Assembly: GCA_022827325.1 (NCBI GenBank)
Contig: JAJDTE010000067.1
Span: 1 to 64,000, forward strand
Reading direction: 5' to 3'
Length of the DNA stretch: 64,000 nucleotides
DNA from: VYFG01 sp022827325
GTDB taxonomy: Bacteria; Pseudomonadota; Gammaproteobacteria; Arenicellales; Poriferihabitantaceae
This document shows, piece after piece, positions 49,353-58,318 of this stretch (positions are counted from its first letter, which is position 1; the number at the start of each line of letters is the position of its first letter). A program made the position numbers and the translations under genes. Under the pieces are notes generated by a model. The model made no database searches, had not been told where the DNA came from, and worked only from the letters and a program-made list of their open reading frames with translations.

Positions 49353-51508
49353 GCCGTGACCCCTCCCGGAACCCTGCGCCGGTCGGCATTGATGGCCACC
49401 AGGGTCAGCAGCACGGCGAGTATGACCAGACCGCCAATGGTTGCCATCGCCCCGGGATAGGACAACTGCTGCACCAGCAAGGCGGCCAGCAGGGGCCCGA
49501 TCACCAGGCCGATCCGGTCCACGAAACGGTATATGCTGATCGCGACCGGGATCTCGATCTGGTCGCGATAGCTGTAGATGATCTGCTGCATGATGGCATA
49601 GAGCGGCGACATGACCAGGCAGTGTCCGGTGCCGACGGCGATGATCGCGATCAGCACGGCACGGGATTCACCGCCCAGCAGACCACTCGCCATTCCCGCA
49701 AACAGCCCCAGTCCACTCAGCGAAGCGCCCGCGACGGTGAAGGTGACATACCTTCTCGTATGGTCGGCCAGACGCGCGATGACGGGTGTCCCGACCACGA
49801 TCAGCACCCCGTACAGCATCATCATCTGGCCGATCTCGGTATTGCTGTGGCCGAGATGGTTCAGATACAGCGGGACCAGGAAGAACAGGAACGCGGAAAG
49901 CGTGGCCCTGGTCGGCACCGCCGTCAGCACGGTACCGATGAACCGGGCGTTCCCGAACAGGATCTTCCACGGCTCAAGGCCGGTTGCCTTCGATTCCGGG
50001 GAGGGTATGGGCTTGACGTTCGACTCGGCGTCCAGATCCCTGAGCAGCTGGTACGCCACCAGCCCGGAGACCACGGACAGGCCTGCCGAAATGAGAAACG
50101 TCATCTGCTGCCCCACGTAGTCGGCGAACATCCCCCCCATGGAAGGGCCGCATACGTAGCCCGCGAAAATGGCGCCCACGAATGCCGATGCACTGTACGC
50201 CCGGTTCGTTTCCTTGGCATACAGGGCCACCCAGGTTTCACAGGCATTGAATATCAGGCCGTAGCCAATACCGTTCAGACAGCGCCACAGGATCAGCTCG
50301 GTGTAGCTGTCGCTGAAATAGGTACCGCAATAACCGACGAACGCGCAGCAGATACCGGCGAGGAAAAGCCTTGAACTGCCCAGGCGCTGGGTCAGCTTCC
50401 CGGCAAACAGGGTCGCGACAAAGATCGCTGCCATGAACAGGGTGATCGGCAGGCTGATCATCACCTCATAGGAGAAAACCGGCTCGATCGGGATGAAGCT
50501 GCCAACGAAGAGCGGGAAGAAGGACCGGGACAGCTCCTCCGAGAAGATGAACAGGAAAAACGGAACGCGGATCAGGGACGGGGTCTTCTCGACGAGACCG
50601 AGCCGGTCCGAAAACCAGTACCGCCTGTTGGCCTGCGTTTTCAGCATGGCGATCTTCTGGCTGACCAACGGATCAATCTGCGCATCCCTGAGTTCCCGGA
50701 GTTCGAACTGGAAATCCAGATACCGCTGCTCCAGGTGGTACATCAGTCGATTGAGGTTGGAGACCATCAGGCCGATTTCATTCCGGGCCCTGAGAAACAC
50801 CCGCTGGGTGAACTCTCCCTTCGAGCCCGCTTCAAGCACCTTCTGGATGTGCGCCGTGGGATCCAGAATGCGCAGGCTCATGAACATCATGAGAAATTCA
50901 AGGGTGATCACCATCGACACGATAATCACGGCGATGATCTCATAGAGTACCGTGGCGAGCTGCCGCCGGACGTTGTCTCCGCTGACCCCCACATGCAGGG
51001 TGGCGTTCAGGTTGCCGTTCGAATAGATGGGGAACCCGCTGTCGATATACTTGCCGATATTCCCTGTCCAGTACGCCTGCGCGGGCGCACGCGGGTCGTA
51101 GGCGTTTTCCTTGAGCCGGCCCCGAAGATCTTGCGGCAGGTTGCGCTCGTACATGAGCCGGGAAGATCCGTCCACCAGGGCGAGGAACTGGATGTCCGTA
51201 TTGGCATCCAGGATATGTCTGAAGTACTCGTCGACCCCGACCAGCTCACTCGGCGGTATGCCGAGATCGTTGATGGCATAGGACAGTTCGGAGGTCAGGG
51301 CCCGGCCCACAGCAATGGCCTTGCGGTTCAGTTCGGGCTTGAGGTCATCCTCGAATCCCTGCAGGGCGATCCAGGATATGACAATCTGACTGACCAGCAT
51401 GACGACTCCGCCCAATACCAGGAGCCGGAGAAAGAGCCCTCTTTGCTGGGCCGAAACCTGCACGCCGACCGAACCCTGCTTCGCTGCCCGGTTCGCGCTC
51501 ACACTCAT
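49349..51508 (-). CDS. two-TM sensor-HAMP module fused to an MFS transporter
   Basis: A 719-residue fusion. N-terminal part: TM1 (27-49), periplasmic Cache-like domain (50-187; FLALVDGSSRLMYER, YIDSGFPIYSNGNLNATLHV), TM2 (188-210), HAMP (211-263) ending in a coiled coil (260-295). C-terminal part (312-705): 12 hydrophobic segments with the MFS loop 2-3 variant GKLTQRLGSSRLFLAG and loop 8-9 variant ARLADHTRRYVTFTV. The reading frame is continuous, so it is not a frameshift artefact. A transporter gated or reported by a sensor is the simplest reading; alternatively the MFS half is itself a receptor. It overlaps the neighbours on both sides by 4 bases. Confidence 0.9.
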   Translation of the reverse strand: MSVSANRAAKQGSVGVQVSAQQRGLFLRLLVLGGVVMLVSQIVISWIALQGFEDDLKPELNRKAIAVGRALTSELSYAINDLGIPPSELVGVDEYFRHILDANTDIQFLALVDGSSRLMYERNLPQDLRGRLKENAYDPRAPAQAYWTGNIGKYIDSGFPIYSNGNLNATLHVGVSGDNVRRQLATVLYEIIAVIIVSMVITLEFLMMFMSLRILDPTAHIQKVLEAGSKGEFTQRVFLRARNEIGLMVSNLNRLMYHLEQRYLDFQFELRELRDAQIDPLVSQKIAMLKTQANRRYWFSDRLGLVEKTPSLIRVPFFLFIFSEELSRSFFPLFVGSFIPIEPVFSYEVMISLPITLFMAAIFVATLFAGKLTQRLGSSRLFLAGICCAFVGYCGTYFSDSYTELILWRCLNGIGYGLIFNACETWVALYAKETNRAYSASAFVGAIFAGYVCGPSMGGMFADYVGQQMTFLISAGLSVVSGLVAYQLLRDLDAESNVKPIPSPESKATGLEPWKILFGNARFIGTVLTAVPTRATLSAFLFFLVPLYLNHLGHSNTEIGQMMMLYGVLIVVGTPVIARLADHTRRYVTFTVAGASLSGLGLFAGMASGLLGGESRAVLIAIIAVGTGHCLVMSPLYAIMQQIIYSYRDQIEIPVAISIYRFVDRIGLVIGPLLAALLVQQLSYPGAMATIGGLVILAVLLTLVAINADRRRVPGGVTA

Positions 51509-52293
51509 GTCCCCTTGCCCTCGTCCAGTTCCCTGGCCCTGTCGACCGTGGTGTCCATGTCCTTGTAGGTCGCCAGCACCGCGGCGACGAACCTGCGGTA
51601 GATCGGGTGCTTGATGTCCGCCCCCTTGAGCACCGAGACATCCTTCTGTTTCGCCGTGGAGATGTTATCCATGATCTGCCCCATCAGCTTCAGTTCCCTG
51701 CAGGTCCGATTGAGCAGGAACATGGCGCCGAGAAACGCGATGATGATCGAGATCCCCGCGGCAATGGAGTTGACGGCAAACAGGCGGCCAGCCTGTTCCT
51801 CTATTCTCTGGTCCAGAAATTCCCGGGAATACCGGAGCACCAGGGAACCGACATGCTGGCCGAGGTTGTTCCTGATTGAAGTACCGACCACTACGGCGTC
51901 ATGGTCCTGGGTCGACCAGGACGCGTTGTTGGAATTCAGGCGCCAGGTGCTGATCCATTCCTCCGGAACCAGGTCCCCCACGGAACTCGAGTCGGAGCTG
52001 TAAAGGACCACACCGTATTCATCGAACACCTCGATGGACAGGATCTGGCGGTCATCAAGGGCATATGCCTCCAGCACTTCCGTGATTTCGAGATTTTCCA
52101 GCACAAGGCCCAGGTCCATCTGGTTCTCGACGTCGTTCCTGATCTCGCTCGTCACGAATTCGAACCGGGAAGTCAGCAGCTGTGAAAATGTCTGCCCGAA
52201 CTTGTGCACGCTCAGAGCGCTGGTCGTGACGATTCCCAGTATCAGGATCGGCACCAGGAGCAACGCAACGCGGAATGCGAAACCGAAAAACAT
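51505..52293 (-). CDS. two-TM periplasmic sensor protein without an output domain
   Basis: A 262-residue protein with TM1 (7-27), a periplasmic region (28-170) with the Cache/PAS-like strands LSIEVFDEYGVVLYSSD and AVVVGTSIRNNLGQHVGSLV, TM2 (172-195) and a cytoplasmic tail of about 67 residues resembling a partial HAMP/coil. There is no kinase, cyclase, phosphatase or methyl-accepting domain. It is the first gene of the operon and overlaps the next by 4 bases. The periplasmic architecture is like that of the other two sensors encoded here, so the three could form hetero-oligomers. I do not recognise a named family. Confidence 0.8.
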   Translation of the reverse strand: MFFGFAFRVALLLVPILILGIVTTSALSVHKFGQTFSQLLTSRFEFVTSEIRNDVENQMDLGLVLENLEITEVLEAYALDDRQILSIEVFDEYGVVLYSSDSSSVGDLVPEEWISTWRLNSNNASWSTQDHDAVVVGTSIRNNLGQHVGSLVLRYSREFLDQRIEEQAGRLFAVNSIAAGISIIIAFLGAMFLLNRTCRELKLMGQIMDNISTAKQKDVSVLKGADIKHPIYRRFVAAVLATYKDMDTTVDRARELDEGKGT

Positions 52294-52781
52294 CCGCTAC
52301 TTCCCCATGGCGCCCGGGGATGGGTTGCCGGCACCCGGGACCGGAGGGCTTCCTGACGGAACGGGATGACAAATGCTCTCCGCCAGTGCAACTCTGGAAT
52401 GCTGACGGAATTCGGAAAGCAAGATCATGATGGGGTTGGGGTAATATTATTCAGCCGAGTTCCGGCCGGTCGGGCCAAAACCTGACACAACGAGGTCGCA
52501 ACAACCTTGCCAATGGAATACTCAGGACAGTTCCAGTAACTAACGCACACTGTATCGGACAAACGGCACGGATAGCAAGGGCAATTGTAACCCGCCAACC
52601 CCCCGGCAAGGCCACCTGACCGGACACCCGGGTCCGGCCGGGCAGGGTGACTGAACATGCCGGGCGGCGGCTGTCCCGGCACCGGCAGTCCATAAAATGT
52701 CCGCGAACCGGTTTTCAATATGACCGCCGACATACACTAAGATATACTTTGGCATCGCAAGATTCCCGACAGTCCGTACCA
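52294..52781. other. 488-base divergent region between the sensor operon and the ATP-grasp operon
   Basis: No gene is supported. Some patches are AT-richer than the flanks (around 52440 and 52700-52750). One promoter-like pair for the rightward operon is listed separately; for the leftward sensor operon I found only an AATAATATTA patch near 52443-52452 without a suitable -35. The unusual length leaves room for regulator binding. Confidence 0.4.
52720..52748 (+). promoter_or_regulatory. candidate promoter of the ATP-grasp operon
   Basis: ATGACC (52720-52725), a 17-base spacer and TATACT (52743-52748) lie 33 bases before the start codon. The hexamers match consensus at 4 and 5 of 6 positions. 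Confidence 0.5.
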
Positions 52782-54278
52782 ATGACCACGGAAACGCCGA
52801 GGCCAGGTTCTTCCGCGGCGGGCGAAATAACCACTTCGGGCGCACGCCTATTTGCCGACTACCAGGTCCATCCGTCCTGTTACGACGAGATGTTCAGGGC
52901 CAGCGGCATTCCGCACGACCATTGCCTGGAACTGTGGAAGGCGCTCGATGCCATGTCCCGCACCGACATCAAGGCCATGCAGGAACGTGCCGAAAGGTCC
53001 TTCCTGCACGAGGGGATCACGTTTGCCGTTTACGGTGATGAGAGTGCGCAGGAGCGGATCATCCCGATCGACCTGCTGCCGAGGATACTCGACGCCGGGA
53101 CCTGGGATTTCATCGAGCGGGGACTGCGCCAGCGGATCAAGGCCCTGAACCTGTTCCTCGCGGACGTCTACGGACCGGCCCGGATTCTTGCCGACGGCGT
53201 CCTGCCGGGCGAACTCGTCTACAGTTGCCCCCAGTACCGCATTGAAATGCGCGGGGTGGAGGTGCCGCATGGCGCATACGTTTCACTTTGCGGGACTGAC
53301 ATTGTCCGGACGCACGACGGCTTCATGGTGCTCGAAGACAACTTGCGCGTGCCGTCCGGGGTGTCATACATGCTGGCAAACCGCAGGGCACTGAAAGCCA
53401 GTTTCCGGAACCTGTTCCGACAGCACCGCGTGCGCGGCATCGAGGACTACGGTCTGCTGCTTCTCCAGACCCTGAAGGAACTGGCCCCTCCCGACATTTC
53501 CAACCCCTGTATCGTCCTTCTGACCCCGGGCGTCTACAACTCGGCATTCTACGAGCACATGTTCCTTGCCCGCGAAATGGGGATCGAGCTCGTGCAGGGC
53601 AAGGATCTTCTGGTCCATGACGGTTTCGTCTACATGCGGACGACCGGCGGCCTGCGCCGTGTGGACGTGATATACCGCAGGGTCGATGACGATTTTCTGG
53701 ATCCCCTGGCTTTCCGTCCCGACTCGCAACTGGGTGTGCCCGGCCTGTTCTACGCCTACCGGCTGGGAAATGTGGTCATCGCCAACGCCCCGGGCACGGG
53801 GGTTGCCGACGACAAGAGCGTCTACCCCTTCGTCCCTGACATGATCCGATACTATCTGGCAGAGGACCCGTTGCTCGCCAATGTTGAAACCCATCTCTGC
53901 CGGCAGCCCGAAGGCCTGGAATACACCCTCGACAATCTCGAGCATCTGGTCGTGAAGATGGTCGGCGAATCGGGGGGGTACGGCATGCTGGTCGGGCCCC
54001 ACGCAACACCCGACGAACGCGCCGAATATGCACGGGAAATTCGCAAGGATCCGTCCAATTTCATCTCCCAACCCACCCTCGACCTTTCCTGCGCGCCCTG
54101 CCTGACGGGCGACGGGGTTGCGCCAAGACATGTTGATCTGCGCCCTTTCGTACTGCATGGCCAGAACACGCGGCTGGTGCCCGGCGCATTCTGCCGGGTC
54201 GCCCTCACCCCCGGCTCCCTGGTTGTAAACTCCAGTCAGGGCGGTGGCGGCAAGGATTTCTGGGTACTTTCCTCCTGA
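52782..54278 (+). CDS. circularly permuted ATP-grasp family protein
   Basis: A 498-residue protein of the CP_ATPgrasp (DUF404/DUF407) family. The start ATG 52782 is chosen because conserved sequence (LFADYQVHPSCYDEMF) follows. Characteristic segments are YGDESAQERIIPIDLLPRIL, EWxxIERGLRQRIKALNLFL-like FIERGLRQRIKALNLFLADV, VLEDNLRVPSGVSYML and the C-terminal GESGGYGMLVGPHA and FVLHGQNTRLVPGAFCRVAL. ATP-grasp enzymes form amide bonds with ATP. Iyer and colleagues grouped these with alpha-E and transglutaminase genes as predicted peptide-modifying or peptide-synthesising operons; the substrate is unknown. The next gene starts 10 bases after its stop. Confidence 0.9.
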   Translation: MTTETPRPGSSAAGEITTSGARLFADYQVHPSCYDEMFRASGIPHDHCLELWKALDAMSRTDIKAMQERAERSFLHEGITFAVYGDESAQERIIPIDLLPRILDAGTWDFIERGLRQRIKALNLFLADVYGPARILADGVLPGELVYSCPQYRIEMRGVEVPHGAYVSLCGTDIVRTHDGFMVLEDNLRVPSGVSYMLANRRALKASFRNLFRQHRVRGIEDYGLLLLQTLKELAPPDISNPCIVLLTPGVYNSAFYEHMFLAREMGIELVQGKDLLVHDGFVYMRTTGGLRRVDVIYRRVDDDFLDPLAFRPDSQLGVPGLFYAYRLGNVVIANAPGTGVADDKSVYPFVPDMIRYYLAEDPLLANVETHLCRQPEGLEYTLDNLEHLVVKMVGESGGYGMLVGPHATPDERAEYAREIRKDPSNFISQPTLDLSCAPCLTGDGVAPRHVDLRPFVLHGQNTRLVPGAFCRVALTPGSLVVNSSQGGGGKDFWVLSS

Positions 54279-54288
54279 CCGTATCGAA

Positions 54289-55266
54289 ATGCTGTCGCAC
54301 AACGCCCAGGGACTGTACTGGATCGGCCGGTACCTTGAGCGGGCGGAGCATGGCTGCCGCCTGCTCGCGGACCAGCTCGAAGCCCTCCAGGACCGGCCGG
54401 TGGACGATATCGACCGCATGTGGCGGCGCCTGTATGCAAGCCTGAAGCGCAGCCCGGCGGGCGGCAGCCTGGAATCCAACCTGAGCGATGAGGAATTCAT
54501 GCTGGCGGATTCCTTTACGCTCGCCGACGACCTGACTTTCGAGCCGAGCAATCCTGGTGCCATCCGGAACTGCGTTGCGTCCGCGCGCGAGAATGCCCGC
54601 CAGGTCCGAAACTCGATCGGCAAGGACATGTGGTACTGCCTCAACACGGTTCATCTGGAACTGTCCGGCATCGAGATCGGGGACATCTGGAACAATCAGC
54701 CGGGGGATTTCTATTCCCATACCAAGGACGCCATCCGGACGTTCTCCGGGGCCGCCGACAGCACCATGTACCGTGATTGCGGGTGGCATTTCCTGCAACT
54801 GGGCCGGTTTATCGAGCGGGCCCAGTTGCTCGCTTCCCTGCTGGACGCGCAGGTTTCAACCTTCCCCACCGGGGAACAGCAGATCGAGTCCGACTGGTGC
54901 TCCCTGCTGCGGGTCTGCGAGGCCAGGTTCGCCTACAGCCGCCGCCATTCGCTGGAATACCTGCCGTGCAACGTGATCGGATTCCTGGTTTCCGATCCCC
55001 TGCTGTCACATTCGATCCGATATTCGCTGGCACGGATTACCGATGCACTTGACGCCGTTTCCGAGGAGCAGCCCGCCATGGAGGCGAGCCACCTGGGAGG
55101 GCGCATGTCGGCATACATCGACTACGAGTGGCCGGGCCGTGACCCCGAGGATGATCAGGCCACGCGCCATGCATTGCAAAGAATCCACGATACCTGCTGT
55201 CATCTTCACGACAACATCGAGGCGACCTATTTCAACTACATCATCGAGGACAGCCCGCGGTCATGA
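54289..55266 (+). CDS. alpha-E domain protein (DUF403)
   Basis: A 325-residue all-helical protein of the alpha-E family. The start MLSHNAQGLYWIGRYLERAEH is the family signature and repeated helix patterns such as CGWHFLQLGRFIERAQLLAS occur further on. It almost always travels with the circularly permuted ATP-grasp protein and is thought to be a partner or substrate-holding subunit (inference from conserved neighbourhood). It overlaps the transglutaminase gene by 4 bases. Confidence 0.9.
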   Translation: MLSHNAQGLYWIGRYLERAEHGCRLLADQLEALQDRPVDDIDRMWRRLYASLKRSPAGGSLESNLSDEEFMLADSFTLADDLTFEPSNPGAIRNCVASARENARQVRNSIGKDMWYCLNTVHLELSGIEIGDIWNNQPGDFYSHTKDAIRTFSGAADSTMYRDCGWHFLQLGRFIERAQLLASLLDAQVSTFPTGEQQIESDWCSLLRVCEARFAYSRRHSLEYLPCNVIGFLVSDPLLSHSIRYSLARITDALDAVSEEQPAMEASHLGGRMSAYIDYEWPGRDPEDDQATRHALQRIHDTCCHLHDNIEATYFNYIIEDSPRS

Positions 55267-56222
55267 AGACGCCGCCACAGAGGTTCCTGGTCGAGCACCA
55301 CTCCCACTTCCACTACACGGCACCGGCATACCATAGCGTGATGCTCCTTCGCCTGCACCCCCGGGAAGACTGTGGACAGCGGGTGCTGAAGTTCAGCCTG
55401 CGTTCGGACCCTGCCGCTGCACTCGCCTCCTTCGACGACGCGTTCGGCAATACGTGCCACCTGCTCAATATCCACCGCGAACACCGGCAGACCATCCTGA
55501 ACTCCCGGGTACAGGTTGAAACCTGCCCGGCGCCTTCGCTCGAGACCCATGCCGAAAGCGACGACTGGGACGCACTATCAGAAATGGCAAACCCGATCCA
55601 GCTCTGGGAATACCTGAATCCCAGCCGATTCGTCTACACCTGCCCGGCCCTAGAGTCATTCGTGACCGAGAACGGCATCCGCCGCGGTACCGGCCCGATT
55701 TCCTCGCTGCTCGAAACTGCATCCATACTGTACAAGACGTTCCGCTACGAACCCGGCAGCACCGAGGTGTACTCCCCGATCGAACATATTCTGGAGACCG
55801 GGCGCGGGGTCTGCCAGGACTACACGCACGTCATGATCGCCATTGCCCGTTCCTGGGGAATACCGGGCCGTTACGTGTCGGGGTATCTTCACCTGGAAGG
55901 AATCGCAGGCGAACAGGTTCCCGCAGGCGCCAGCCATTCCTGGGGCGAGTTCCTGCTGCCCGGCCTGGGCTGGGTCGGCATCGACCCGACCAATGACACG
56001 CTCTCCGATCACCGGCACATACGCATTGCCGTAGGCCGCGACTACGCGGACGCGGCACCGACCCAGGGGACCCTATTCAGTGGCGGTGAATCCGGCCTCG
56101 AGGTGCAGGTAACGGTCCGGGAGAGCGACGAGCCGGTGCCGGCGGTCAAACTGTACGCACAGCATGCGAATCTCATCGCCACCAGGGCGCCGATCCCGTC
56201 ACAGCATCGCTCCGACCAGTAG
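55263..56222 (+). CDS. transglutaminase-like cysteine peptidase family protein
   Basis: A 319-residue protein. An N-terminal bacterial transglutaminase-like beta domain (1-90) is followed by the catalytic core with C184 (ETGRGVCQDYTHVMIA), H225 (AGASHSWGEF) and D241 (WVGIDPTND), an intact Cys-His-Asp triad. No signal peptide is seen, so it is cytoplasmic. In this conserved operon it could cleave or re-form the amide bonds made by the ATP-grasp enzyme. Start overlaps the alpha-E stop (ATGA). Confidence 0.92.
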   Translation: MKTPPQRFLVEHHSHFHYTAPAYHSVMLLRLHPREDCGQRVLKFSLRSDPAAALASFDDAFGNTCHLLNIHREHRQTILNSRVQVETCPAPSLETHAESDDWDALSEMANPIQLWEYLNPSRFVYTCPALESFVTENGIRRGTGPISSLLETASILYKTFRYEPGSTEVYSPIEHILETGRGVCQDYTHVMIAIARSWGIPGRYVSGYLHLEGIAGEQVPAGASHSWGEFLLPGLGWVGIDPTNDTLSDHRHIRIAVGRDYADAAPTQGTLFSGGESGLEVQVTVRESDEPVPAVKLYAQHANLIATRAPIPSQHRSDQ

Positions 56223-56249
56223 CCCGCCACTTCCCCTTCCTGTCCTGCC

Positions 56250-56693
56250 GTGACCCTGCCCGCGGAACTTCTCAGGGCCTACACCGAAACCGCGTACCGC
56301 GTGTACGACGGGAACCATGTCGAAACCCTCCAGATCGGGAAAGCGAGCGACTTCATGGTTGCGCGCATGCGGCAACTCGAGGTGACCACGGCCTGCCTGA
56401 TCACCGCCTGGAATCCATACAGCGAACCGGCCGTCGAAACGGATAACCGGGCCCGGAACGCCGCCCTTGAGACCGAGATACGGAATGCGGGGTTTTTCCT
56501 GCTTCCGGGAAAGGGCGAGAACACCCGGGGTGAATGGCCCGGGGAGGAGAGCATTCTGGCTTTCGGTCCGACCCGGGCCCAGGCAACCGGGTGGTGCCGC
56601 CAATACCGGCAGCATGCAGTGGTCTGGGTCCGGAGCGACGGCATCCCGCTCCTTCTCCTGCAGGATGGGACCCTGCTGGAAGGGGAAAGCTAG
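56250..56693 (+). CDS. DUF3293 family protein
   Basis: A 147-residue protein from a GTG start 27 bases after the transglutaminase gene. The patterns TACLITAWNPYS, NRARNAALETEIRNAG and GEESILAFGPTRAQA are those I associate with DUF3293, a small family of unknown function. Same strand and close spacing suggest it is read with the ATP-grasp operon, though it is not a standard member of it. It is convergent with the aminotransferase gene. Confidence 0.75.
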   Translation: MTLPAELLRAYTETAYRVYDGNHVETLQIGKASDFMVARMRQLEVTTACLITAWNPYSEPAVETDNRARNAALETEIRNAGFFLLPGKGENTRGEWPGEESILAFGPTRAQATGWCRQYRQHAVVWVRSDGIPLLLLQDGTLLEGES

Positions 56694-56759
56694 CGGGGAT
56701 GTCGCCGCCGGGCGGGAGATGTCCGGAGGCAGCGGCGATGGCCCGCCTAGCGGGAAAAA

Positions 56760-58091
56760 TCAACCGAGCAACGACGCGATCGATTCCTCGAGAATATCCA
56801 GTCCCCGCCCGAGCTGATCGTCCGGCACGGTGAGCGGCACCAGCAGCCGGATCACGTTTCCGTAAGTACCGCAGGACAGGAGGATCAGCCCCCTGTCCCT
56901 GGCCGTGGCGAGGATTTTCCCGGTGAGCTCGGCATCGGGCTGGTGGATGTCGCCATCCCGGAACAGTTCCATCGCCACCATGGCCCCGAGGCCCCGCACT
57001 TCGCCGATTTCCCGGTATTTCCCCGCCAGGGTGTTCAGCCGGTCGGTCATCATGCCACCGATGGTCCGGGAGCGGTCCACGAGGCTCTCCTCCTCGAACG
57101 CCTCCAGTACCGCAAGGGCCGCCGCGCAGGCAATGGGGCTGCCGCCGTAGGTGCCGCCGAGACCCCCGGCACCGATGGCGTCGACGACATCCTCCCGTCC
57201 GGTCATGCCGGAAAGCGGGAAGCCGCCGGCGATGGACTTGGCGAAGGCCGTGATATCCGCGGCAACCCCCATCTGTTCCATGGCGAAGAAGGTGCCGGTA
57301 CGACCGGCGCCGGTCTGCACCTCGTCCGCTATCAGCAGGATCCCGTGCTCGTCACACAGGGCACGCAGGCGCTGCATGAACGACGGCGTGGCGACGTAGA
57401 ACCCGCCTTCTCCCTGCACGGGCTCCAGAAGGACCGCCGCGATGTCGCCGGGTTCCGCGTCATTCTTGAAGATCCGGTGAATCGAGGCGATGGCGTCGTC
57501 CTCACTCACACCGTGGAGCGCACAGGGATAGTCCGCGCGGAACACTCCGCCCGGCATCAGGCCCATGCCGGTACGGTACGGCGCCACCTTGCCGGTCAGC
57601 GCCAGGGTCGCCAGAGTGCGGCCGTGGTAGCCGGATGTGAAGGCAATCACGCCGGTGCGTCCGGTAAAGGCCCGCGCGGCTTTCACCGCGTTCTCCACCG
57701 CCTCCGCGCCGGTAACGAACAGCGCACTCTTCTTCGCGAAATCCCCCGGGACGAGACGGTTCAGCCGCTCACAAACGGAAATGTAGTTCTCGTATCCCAG
57801 CACCATGAAGCAGGTATGGGAAAAGGCCTCCATCTGCTCCAGGACCGCGGCCTTCACCCTGGGATGCATGTGGCCGGTGTTGAGCACCGCGATACCGCCG
57901 GCGAAGTCGAGGTATTCGCGGCCTTCCACGTCCCAGACCGTGGCGTTTTCCGCGCGCTCGACGTAGATGGGATGGATCGCCCCGACACCCCGGGCCACCG
58001 CCGCCTGGCGCCTGGCCAGCAGGGATTCGTTGGTTGCGGTACCGGACTGGAGGCCGGACACGGATTTCAGTTGTTCTGCGCTGGCTGACAT
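56760..58091 (-). CDS. gabT: class III aminotransferase, 4-aminobutyrate transaminase
   Basis: A 443-residue PLP enzyme that moves the amino group of 4-aminobutyrate to 2-oxoglutarate, giving succinate semialdehyde. The PLP lysine is K285 in TAFAKSIAGGFPLSG, the cofactor aspartate in LLIADEVQTGAGRTG, and FTSGYHGRTLATLALTGK and FVTGAEAVENAVKAAR are GabT-type marks. ATG 58091 is preceded by GAGAGCGAG. No succinate semialdehyde dehydrogenase gene is adjacent. Alternative substrates such as 5-aminovalerate or taurine cannot be excluded. Confidence 0.9.
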   Translation of the reverse strand: MSASAEQLKSVSGLQSGTATNESLLARRQAAVARGVGAIHPIYVERAENATVWDVEGREYLDFAGGIAVLNTGHMHPRVKAAVLEQMEAFSHTCFMVLGYENYISVCERLNRLVPGDFAKKSALFVTGAEAVENAVKAARAFTGRTGVIAFTSGYHGRTLATLALTGKVAPYRTGMGLMPGGVFRADYPCALHGVSEDDAIASIHRIFKNDAEPGDIAAVLLEPVQGEGGFYVATPSFMQRLRALCDEHGILLIADEVQTGAGRTGTFFAMEQMGVAADITAFAKSIAGGFPLSGMTGREDVVDAIGAGGLGGTYGGSPIACAAALAVLEAFEEESLVDRSRTIGGMMTDRLNTLAGKYREIGEVRGLGAMVAMELFRDGDIHQPDAELTGKILATARDRGLILLSCGTYGNVIRLLVPLTVPDDQLGRGLDILEESIASLLG

Positions 58092-58318
58092 GTTCGTCTC
58101 GCTCTCAGGGTGGTGATGCCCGCCGTGACAGACCGGATTGCGGCTGCCCGGACGGGATGGCAAATCATATGGTAGTCCCCGGCCCTGCTGTTTTCCAGCA
58201 TCCCGCGCAATTTATTACTGGTTTCTTCCTTCCGGTTATCCGGCAGTCCGACAAGACCGCAACCACGGTATGAACCGTCCCCGCAGTCCTGCCTCCTGCC
58301 GGCAGACCCCCCGCAGGT

